DNA from: Vulcanimicrobiota bacterium
GTDB taxonomy: Bacteria > Vulcanimicrobiota > Vulcanimicrobiia > Vulcanimicrobiales > Vulcanimicrobiaceae
DNA length: 11,499 bases
Direction of reading: 5' to 3'
NCBI GenBank assembly: GCA_019245275.1
Contig: JAFARW010000089.1
Location: 1 to 11,499, forward strand
The notes under the pieces were generated by a model. That model searched no databases. It saw nothing but the letters and a program-made list of their open reading frames with translations, and had not been told where the DNA came from. Shown here one piece after another: positions 6,545 to 11,499 of the stretch; positions within the stretch are counted from its first letter, which is position 1; each line of letters begins with the position of its first letter. A program made the position numbers and the translations under genes.

Positions 6545-6892
6545 ATGAAGACGCAGCGGATGCAGCGCATCGACCACGAGATACAGCGCGTTCTCGGCAC
6601 GCTGATTTCGCGCGAGCTCAAGGATCCGCGCCTCGGCTTTACGACGGTGACGCACGTGGAAGTTACGCCCGATCTGCGGAACGCGCGCGTTTACGTTTCG
6701 ATCATTGGCGATCGGCATGCGGCGCGGCAGACGATGGACGCGCTCGCGCACGCCGCGCGGTTCTTGCGCGGCGAGCTTGGTCATCAAATTGCATTGCGCT
6801 ACGTTCCCGAACTGACGTTCGTTGAAGATCGGACGACCGAGCGCGCGATCGCAGTCAGCAAAGCACTTCGCGATGCGCAAGGCGGCCCGTGA
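6545..6892 (+). CDS. rbfA: Ribosome-binding factor A
   Basis: RbfA is a single KH-type-domain protein that binds immature 30S subunits, near helix 1 of 16S rRNA, and helps late maturation and cold adaptation. The 115-residue product has the family pattern: an N-terminal amphipathic helix (R-M-x-R-I-D-H-E-I), then DPRLGF (27-32), the beta segment with VTPDLRNARVYVS, and LRYVPELTFVEDRT near the end. Length matches the family. ATG 6545 is supported by AAGGG (6532-6536) at eight-base spacing, although that AAGGG belongs to a dispersed repeat. Its stop overlaps the next gene's GTG by four bases. Confidence 0.96.
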   Translation: MKTQRMQRIDHEIQRVLGTLISRELKDPRLGFTTVTHVEVTPDLRNARVYVSIIGDRHAARQTMDALAHAARFLRGELGHQIALRYVPELTFVEDRTTERAIAVSKALRDAQGGP

Positions 6893-7872
6893 TCGAGCAA
6901 CGTGTTAACGTAACCAGCACGACTCCGGAGGTGATCGCCGAGCTCAAGAGGCGATCGACGTTTGTCATGGTCAGCCATGTACGGCCGGACGGCGATACGC
7001 TCGGCGCGGGACTGGCGCTTGGGATTGCGCTCAGTCGTTTCGGCAAGCGCGTGCATTACTTCCAGCAGGATGCGGTTCCACGAAATTTGCGGTTCTTGCC
7101 CGGTGCCGAAGCCGTATCGCGCGAGATTCCTGACGATTTGCCGTCGGATGCGCTCTGGTGTTTCTTCGATATGAGCGACACAGCGCGTGCCGGAGAGTTC
7201 TTGCCGCCCATCGCGCGCGAAAATACACTGAACGTTGACCATCATCTTGGGAATTCGCGCTTCGGAAAATTAAATTATGTGATCGAAACGGAATGCTCGA
7301 CTGGAACGTGCGTGATGCGCTTGCTGCGGGCGATGAACGTTCCGATCGATCGCGATCTCGCGACCTGCGTCTTGACAACAATCATGACCGATACCGGCGG
7401 CTTCATCCACAGCAACACGACGCCCGAAGTTTTGGTTCTTTCGTCCGAGCTGATGATGGCGGGCGCCGACAAGGAAGAGATCACCGAAGAGATCTTCGGC
7501 AATAAACGCTACGCAGCGGTCAAATTGCTGGGGCGGGCGCTGAGCGAATCGCAGCTGATTCGCGACGGCCGCTACTGCTGGTCGTTCGTGGACGATGCAA
7601 TGCTGCGCGAGTGCAACGCGGATGAAGAAGATACCGAAGAGATCATCGGCCACCTTCGGACAATCGATGGCGTGGAGGCGGCCGCGCTCTTTAAAGTGTT
7701 CGACGGCGAGATCCGCGTCAGTTTGCGGAGCAACGGTCGCGTTAACGTGCAAGCCGCGGCAGCGCGACTTGGCGGCGGTGGCCACTTTCGCGCCGCCGGT
7801 TTGACCTATGTCGGCTCGCTCGATGATGCGCGCGATGCCGTCGAGCGCGCACTCGCCGCTGAAGGGCTTTGA
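6889..7872 (+). CDS. nrnA: DHH/DHHA1 phosphoesterase, NrnA-like (nanoRNase / pAp phosphatase)
   Basis: NrnA-type enzymes remove nucleotides from 2-5 nt RNAs and often dephosphorylate pAp. The 327-residue product has the DHH metal-site motifs in order: SHVRPDGD (29-36), FDMSD with Asp94 and Asp97, NVDHH (115-119) and DTGGF (168-172). The C-terminal DHHA1 domain ends in GGGGHFRAAG from 295, the substrate-binding glycine motif. Size matches NrnA and is much shorter than true RecJ. The start is GTG 6889 in a GTGA overlap with the rbfA stop, so translation is probably coupled. A homologue between rbfA and truB is a familiar arrangement in Firmicutes and relatives. The exact substrate cannot be read from sequence, and a c-di-AMP or pGpG role (GdpP/PDE2-like) is the alternative. 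Confidence 0.88.
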   Translation: MIEQRVNVTSTTPEVIAELKRRSTFVMVSHVRPDGDTLGAGLALGIALSRFGKRVHYFQQDAVPRNLRFLPGAEAVSREIPDDLPSDALWCFFDMSDTARAGEFLPPIARENTLNVDHHLGNSRFGKLNYVIETECSTGTCVMRLLRAMNVPIDRDLATCVLTTIMTDTGGFIHSNTTPEVLVLSSELMMAGADKEEITEEIFGNKRYAAVKLLGRALSESQLIRDGRYCWSFVDDAMLRECNADEEDTEEIIGHLRTIDGVEAAALFKVFDGEIRVSLRSNGRVNVQAAAARLGGGGHFRAAGLTYVGSLDDARDAVERALAAEGL

Positions 7873-8744
7873 TCGGTTTCGTCAACGTCTTTAAGCCGGC
7901 GGGACCGACGTCGGCGCAAGTCGTTGCGCGCATCCGCCGAATTTACAGCTCCGTAGCCCGCGACCGAAAGCTTACCGCAGGGCACCTCGGAACACTTGAT
8001 CCACAAGCCGCCGGTGTTCTTCCGGTTGCCGTCGGCAAAGCAACGCGGCTTATTCCGTTGCTCGGCCCCCAACGCAAGTCGTACGTCTGTTTGCTGGTCG
8101 TTGGAAAAACGACAACCACCGGCGATGCGCTTGGCGATCCAACTGCGATGGCGTCGATTCCAGAAGATTGGCAGCGACGCTTGCCGTCGGTCGTGGACCG
8201 CTTCATCGGAGGGATCGAACAGCGGCCGCCGATGTTCAGCGCGCTGAAGCACCAAGGCCGGCGACTCTATGATTTGGCGCGCAAGGGAACGATCGTCGAG
8301 CGTAAAGCGCGTCGCGTGACGATCTACGCGTTGAATGTTCTTGGTTTCGAGGGTAAGGATGCTGTTCGCTTGCGTATCGCCTGCAGCGAAGGAACTTATA
8401 TTCGCACGTTGTGCGAGGATATCGGCCTGGCGCTTGGGGTGCCCGCGCATATGGGCGCGCTCGTGCGCGAAGGTTGTGGCCCATTCGTGCTCTTCGAGAG
8501 CCGAACGATGGCTCAAATTGCCGATGATCCAAAAGCCGCGCTGACTGCACCGGAGCACATCATTCCATTCCCAACCGTCGTTCTCGACTTACGCGGTTCG
8601 GCGGATTTTCGCGCCGGCCGCGCCGTGGCCGTCCCCGTGGGCGCGCATGGGAAGCACGTCTTCGTGCGGGATGAGGCGCGCATGCTGGTCGGCATCGGTG
8701 AGATGCACGGCGCGCTCCTCGCGCCGCAAAAAGTCTTCGTTTGA
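7869..8744 (+). CDS. truB: tRNA pseudouridine(55) synthase
   Basis: TruB converts U55 in the T-loop of tRNAs to pseudouridine. The 291-residue product has the N-terminal GFVNVFKPAGPTS motif. The catalytic motif is GHLGTLDPQAAGVL, with Asp44 as the nucleophile. KSYVCLLVVGKTTTTGDALGD, QRPPMFSALKHQGRRLYDLAR and the GTYIRTLCEDIG motif follow, all characteristic of the family. A C-terminal PUA-like region completes it. The only possible start is TTG 7869: an in-frame TGA lies at 7860-7862 and no ATG or GTG falls between it and the conserved N-terminus. The TTG overlaps the upstream stop (TTGA). No well-spaced Shine-Dalgarno is present, since AAGGG at 7862-7866 is only two bases away, so coupled translation is likely. 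Confidence 0.96.
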   Translation: MIGFVNVFKPAGPTSAQVVARIRRIYSSVARDRKLTAGHLGTLDPQAAGVLPVAVGKATRLIPLLGPQRKSYVCLLVVGKTTTTGDALGDPTAMASIPEDWQRRLPSVVDRFIGGIEQRPPMFSALKHQGRRLYDLARKGTIVERKARRVTIYALNVLGFEGKDAVRLRIACSEGTYIRTLCEDIGLALGVPAHMGALVREGCGPFVLFESRTMAQIADDPKAALTAPEHIIPFPTVVLDLRGSADFRAGRAVAVPVGAHGKHVFVRDEARMLVGIGEMHGALLAPQKVFV

Positions 8745-9655
8745 ATCTTCATTACCGTCTCGAGTGGCGCAGCGAACATTCGCTCGTTCTAGCGATCGGA
8801 TTTTTCGACGGCCTGCATCGCGGACATGCAGCGATACTGCAGGCCCTGCGCCGCTTGCGCAGGCCCGGTTACCGAAGCGGCGTGCTGACGTTTTCCAATC
8901 ACCCGGCAACGTATCTGCGGACTGCGCCACCGCCGCTTCTCAGCACCGTCGAAGAGCGTATCGATCTGCTCGCAGATGCCGGAATCGAAGAATGTTTTTT
9001 CGTGCCGTTCGATGAGCGGATCGCGTCGCTCTCGCCGCGTGACTTCGTGGAAGGCGTGCTGATCGGTGGCCTGTGCGTACGGGGCGTCGTCGTCGGAGAG
9101 AATTTTCGCTTCGGCAAGGGACGCGCGGGCGATGTTTCCTTTGCGCGCAGTGAACTGCAGCGGCGAAACGTCCGCTTCGAAGCTGTCGCGAATGAGTTGG
9201 ACGAAGGCGTGCGCATTTCCAGCACGCGAATCCGCGAGCTAATTGGACAAGGAAAGATTGCCGCGGCGGATGCGTTGCTCGGTCATGCCTTTACGCTGCG
9301 CGGCCGTGTGATGCTCGGAGCCGGCCGCGGGCGCGTGCTCGGATTTCCGACGGCGAATCTAACGGTGCGCCCGGGAAAGATCTTGCCAATGGACGGCGTC
9401 TACTCCGCAATTGCGCGCCATGACGGGCGCGACTATGCGGCGCTGGTGTCGATCGGAACGAATCCGACGTTCGATGGCGTGACGCGCAATGTCGAGGCGT
9501 GGCTGCGCGACTTTCGGCGTTCGATCTACGGCGAAGAGCTCGCCTTGCGCGAGCTGCGTTACGTTCGCGAGCAGCGGCGGTTCTCGAGCGCGCAGGAGCT
9601 TCGGGAGCAGATGGAGCTGGACGCCGATGCGGTTGCCTACCCGTCCTATGGGTAG
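8741..9655 (+). CDS. ribF: Bifunctional riboflavin kinase / FAD synthetase
   Basis: RibF phosphorylates riboflavin to FMN and adenylates FMN to FAD. The 304-residue product has the N-terminal nucleotidyltransferase motif GFFDGLHRGH (20-29) and the ISSTRIR motif (159-165). The C-terminal flavokinase domain has GRVLGFPTANL (GFPTAN at 201-206), DGVYSA, GTNPTF (239-244) and the catalytic-Glu segment EAWLRDFRRSIYGEEL. Both activities look intact. The start is TTG 8741 in a TTGA overlap with the truB stop, and no strong Shine-Dalgarno is visible. In many genomes ribF is followed by rpsO and pnp. Here a thioredoxin-like gene follows after 37 bases instead. Confidence 0.95.
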   Translation: MNLHYRLEWRSEHSLVLAIGFFDGLHRGHAAILQALRRLRRPGYRSGVLTFSNHPATYLRTAPPPLLSTVEERIDLLADAGIEECFFVPFDERIASLSPRDFVEGVLIGGLCVRGVVVGENFRFGKGRAGDVSFARSELQRRNVRFEAVANELDEGVRISSTRIRELIGQGKIAAADALLGHAFTLRGRVMLGAGRGRVLGFPTANLTVRPGKILPMDGVYSAIARHDGRDYAALVSIGTNPTFDGVTRNVEAWLRDFRRSIYGEELALRELRYVREQRRFSSAQELREQMELDADAVAYPSYG

Positions 9656-9692
9656 TAACTTCATGGCAGTTTTACGCGTTGTTAGGAGAGAT

Positions 9693-10178
9693 ATGAAACG
9701 TCTTTTTTGGGCGCTCGCGCTCTTTGCGACGGCTTGCTTGCCGTCGGCCGCCTCCGCGGCCGCTTCAGTCGGCAAGCCCGCGCCGAACTTCACCGCGCCG
9801 CTGGCTTCGGGCGGCAACTTCACGCTTTCAAGTTTGCATGGTAAGCCGGTCTACTTGAACTTCTTTGCCACGTGGTGCGCACCGTGCAATGCTGAGGCGC
9901 CGGATATCAATGCACTTCAGAAGCAGTACGGTCGCCGCGGTTTTGTGACGGTCGGCGTCGACGAACGCGAAGATACCGACAAGGCGAAGAGCTTCGTGCA
10001 TAAGTTTGGGCTGACGTACAAGGCGATCGTCGATGCAAATGGCGACGTCTTGAATCCGTACGGCGCAATCGGCTTACCAGTTCACGTCTTCATCGACCGC
10101 CGCGGCAACGTGAAGTTGATCCGCAACGGCGAGATGTCAAAATCAGAAATCGAATCTGCGATTAGGTCAATTTTGTAG
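9693..10178 (+). CDS. Exported TlpA/ResA-type thioredoxin-like oxidoreductase
   Basis: This is a periplasm-facing thiol-disulfide oxidoreductase of the AhpC-TSA/Redoxin branch. The 161-residue product starts with a signal peptide (MKRLFWALALFATACLPSAASA, probable cleavage near residue 22). GKPAPNF, the typical TlpA/ResA entry, follows. The active site is WCAPC (61-65), and a cis-Pro loop GLPVHVFIDRRG (Pro129) lies near the end. Cys15 is within the signal region but the sequence before it does not fit a lipobox well. ATG 9693 is preceded by AGGAGAG (9684-9690). The frame is open further upstream into ribF, but signal peptide and Shine-Dalgarno both favour this start. Possible jobs are cytochrome c maturation or reduction of envelope disulfides. 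No partner gene is visible to decide. Confidence 0.9.
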   Translation: MKRLFWALALFATACLPSAASAAASVGKPAPNFTAPLASGGNFTLSSLHGKPVYLNFFATWCAPCNAEAPDINALQKQYGRRGFVTVGVDEREDTDKAKSFVHKFGLTYKAIVDANGDVLNPYGAIGLPVHVFIDRRGNVKLIRNGEMSKSEIESAIRSIL

Positions 10179-10205
10179 CCACCGTTGCGGGCGTCGGCAA
10201 TGCCG

Positions 10206-10219
10206 TGTCACCCTGAGCT
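10206..10219. repeat. Partial copy of the dispersed repeat (14 bp)
   Basis: TGTCACCCTGAGCT matches the first 14 bases of the 25-bp repeat and then diverges (AAACTC). It sits exactly 20 bases before the start of the next full copy. It may be a decayed or truncated unit of a tandem pair. Confidence 0.7.
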
Positions 10220-10225
10220 AAACTC

Positions 10226-10250
10226 TGTCACCCTGAGCTTGTCGAAGGGC
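10226..10250. repeat. Dispersed 25-bp repeat, copy 2
   Basis: It is identical over 25 bases to the copy at 6513-6537. It lies between the TlpA-like gene and a 14-codon ORF. Its GAAGGG end is eight bases before an ATG at 10258, the same spacing as copy 1 has to the rbfA ATG. Confidence 0.8.
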
Positions 10251-10257
10251 CACCGCC

Positions 10258-10302
10258 ATGGTCACGAGCGCCGATCCGATTAAGTTACTGCAACATGGGT
10301 AG
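10258..10302 (+). CDS. Possible 14-codon leader ORF using the repeat as ribosome binding site
   Basis: The ORF encodes MVTSADPIKLLQHG and ends at TAG 10300-10302. AAGGG at 10245-10249, inside the repeat, lies at normal Shine-Dalgarno spacing (eight bases). Its end overlaps the start of the next gene: ATG 10295 lies just before this stop. The next gene has no Shine-Dalgarno of its own, so the short ORF may deliver ribosomes to it by termination and re-initiation. An ORF this short can occur by chance and I see nothing to support a function for the peptide. Confidence 0.3.
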   Translation: MVTSADPIKLLQHG

Positions 10303-10828
10303 TTCGGTCGCAATCGCACTTGCCACGCTGTTGCTCTTAGCGTCTGCCACGGCGCGCGCCGCAAACCAACCGCCGCCCGGCTACGCATACATGAAGTTGT
10401 TCTACTGCGCCTACGGCGGTATTGGATTCCAGCCACTTCATCCACCGCTTGGATTTGAAAATGAATTCGCCGTTGCGGTCATTGAAGTTAACAGTTCTAT
10501 CGAAGTCAAGGACGCGCCGGCGCCTGACGTTACCCTATTCGACGGTACAGGAAAGTCAACGAAGACCAAGCGCCTTGCTTCAGTGGAGGTTTTCGACGAA
10601 CCGTACGTCGCGGGCGAGGGCGATGGTGCGTATTACCTCAACACCGATCCTCGCGGTCGAACTCACGCGTGGAACAGGACAATCCCAACGGGGATGATTC
10701 ATCTGCGTGTGCGCGTGGCGTTGCCGACTCAAGATAACACTGCTCTGCCGGTGCAGGCGCGGTGCCGAGTGACGATTGGCCCGTACTCGGTCGAAGGTCC
10801 AACGGACGGCGAGTGGCCTACGAGCTAA
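10295..10828 (+). CDS. Secreted protein of unknown function
   Basis: I do not recognise this 177-residue protein. It begins with a hydrophobic signal-like stretch (MGSSVAIALATLLLLASATARA, probable cleavage after residue 22), although its n-region lacks positive charge. The mature part has many alternating hydrophobic residues, suggesting beta structure, and two cysteines (Cys38 in FYCAYG and Cys157 in QARCRV) that could form a disulfide. The next two starred traits are context only: an exported thioredoxin-like gene lies upstream, and the 3' end overlaps the clpB-like gene by four bases, tail to tail (CTAA, 10825-10828). No Shine-Dalgarno precedes ATG 10295. Codon use looks slightly less G+C-rich than in the operon. 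The gene is probably real because the signal peptide and full-length frame agree, but function is unknown. Confidence 0.6.
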   Translation: MGSSVAIALATLLLLASATARAANQPPPGYAYMKLFYCAYGGIGFQPLHPPLGFENEFAVAVIEVNSSIEVKDAPAPDVTLFDGTGKSTKTKRLASVEVFDEPYVAGEGDGAYYLNTDPRGRTHAWNRTIPTGMIHLRVRVALPTQDNTALPVQARCRVTIGPYSVEGPTDGEWPTS

Positions 10829-11499
10829 GCCGCTAAGACTTTTAAATCGTTCCCGTTGAGTTCGATGCGAGCAGAGCCGCCCGCGCGAACATCACCGCGT
10901 AAGATCGCCGTTGAAAGCGGCGTGCTGACGAGCCGCGCCACAGTTCTGCCGACATAACGCGCACCCGGACCCGCGCGCATGCTCGCTTCCGCAAGATGAG
11001 TTCGGGCGTCGTCGTCGAGATGCAATGACACTCCGCGTGCCCCAAGCCGTTCAGCAAGCGCATCGACGTGGATCGCGACGATCTGCTCGATGTGCGCCGG
11101 CAGCAATTCGTTGAAGAGCACGATATCATCGATCCGATTCAAGAACTCCGGCCGCAGGTATTCCGGAATCTGATCGCTCTCAAGGTTCGTCGTCAGGATG
11201 ATCAGCGCGTGGCGGAAATCGATCGTGCGCCCTTTGGCATCGGTAACGCGGCCATCATCGAGAATCTGCAAGAGCAAAGCGGCGACATCCGGATGCGCTT
11301 TCTCGAGTTCGTCAAATAAAATGACGCAATAGGGACGGCGCCGGACGGGTTCCGTTAGCTGCCCCGGCTCGTCGTGCCCGGCATATCCGGGCGGTGCGCC
11401 GAGCAAGCGCGATACCGTGTGGGCCTCAGTGAATTCCGAGAGGTCGATCCGCACGAGCGCATCTTCGGTGCCGAAGAGTTGCGCGGCAAGCGCCTTTGC
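10825..11499 (-). CDS. clpB: ClpB/ClpC-type AAA+ ATPase, C-terminal part (cut by window edge)
   Basis: The 224 visible residues are the second AAA+ domain of a Hsp100 unfoldase. They begin at KALAAQLF, just after the Walker A motif that lies outside the window. Seen in order: the VRIDLSEF segment, the pore loop GAPPGYAGHDEPGQ (Tyr39 of the fragment), Walker B ILFDELEKAH (Asp63, Glu64), sensor 1 TTN (Asn105), RPEFLNRID with the arginine finger Arg122, and a sensor-2 GAR (Arg181) in the D2-small domain. Between sensor 1 and RPEFLNRID only nine residues (LESDQIPEY) occur. E. coli ClpB has about 29 there, from memory. ClpB is the likelier call, but ClpC or ClpA cannot be excluded without the N-terminal part. 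The GTG at 11452-11454 is an internal valine codon, not a start. Confidence 0.85.
   Translation of the reverse strand, partial: AKALAAQLFGTEDALVRIDLSEFTEAHTVSRLLGAPPGYAGHDEPGQLTEPVRRRPYCVILFDELEKAHPDVAALLLQILDDGRVTDAKGRTIDFRHALIILTTNLESDQIPEYLRPEFLNRIDDIVLFNELLPAHIEQIVAIHVDALAERLGARGVSLHLDDDARTHLAEASMRAGPGARYVGRTVARLVSTPLSTAILRGDVRAGGSARIELNGNDLKVLAA

Noticed and set aside
10179..10225. A terminator after the TlpA-like gene.
   Set aside because: The only stem seen (CGGC/GCCG around 10195-10205) is four base pairs and has no T-run.

Overview
The window is G+C-rich (about 60% by eye) bacterial chromosome. Its core is a complete translation and RNA-metabolism operon on the + strand: rimP, nusA, ylxR/rnpM, infB, rbfA, nrnA-type DHH phosphoesterase, truB and ribF. 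The gene order, including a DHH/DHHA1 phosphoesterase between rbfA and truB, is typical of Terrabacteria-type lineages. The TonB-like protein at the left edge instead implies a two-membrane cell. A little-cultured diderm phylum such as Eremiobacterota/WPS-2 would fit, but that placement is a low-confidence inference and no marker here settles it.

Layout. 4-1380: a TonB-like membrane-anchored protein with a long Pro/Ala spacer and an unrecognised C-terminal domain. 1381-1818: a 438-base gap without a gene. It holds a good sigma70-type promoter (1394-1422), a roughly 215-nt structured RNA or leader ending in an intrinsic terminator (1429-1646), and a hairpin-rich stretch up to the rimP ribosome binding site. 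1819-9655: the eight-gene operon, mostly with overlapping or closely spaced genes. 9693-10178: an exported TlpA/ResA-type thioredoxin. 10179-10302: copies of a short dispersed repeat and a 14-codon ORF. 10295-10828: an unrecognised secreted protein. 10825-11499 (- strand): the C-terminal part of a ClpB/ClpC-type AAA+ ATPase, cut by the window edge.

How the genes work together. RimP and RbfA mature the 30S subunit, IF2 starts translation, and TruB makes pseudouridine 55 in tRNA. NusA controls pausing, termination and antitermination. YlxR/RnpM binds RNA, the DHH protein degrades very short RNAs and/or pAp, and RibF makes FMN and FAD. The last three junctions of the run (rbfA-nrnA, nrnA-truB, truB-ribF) are 4-nt overlaps that use GTG or TTG starts, which points to translational coupling.

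The most interesting material is non-coding. A promoter, a multi-hairpin RNA and a terminator lie in front of the operon that encodes NusA. The 5' part of that RNA can pair with the terminator's left arm, which is an attenuator or riboswitch-like arrangement. I could not match it to a known RNA class. A structured infB leader contains a three-codon ORF with its own Shine-Dalgarno sequence. A short dispersed repeat supplies the apparent Shine-Dalgarno sequence of two different ORFs. I see no defence system, prophage, insertion sequence, CRISPR array or tRNA.
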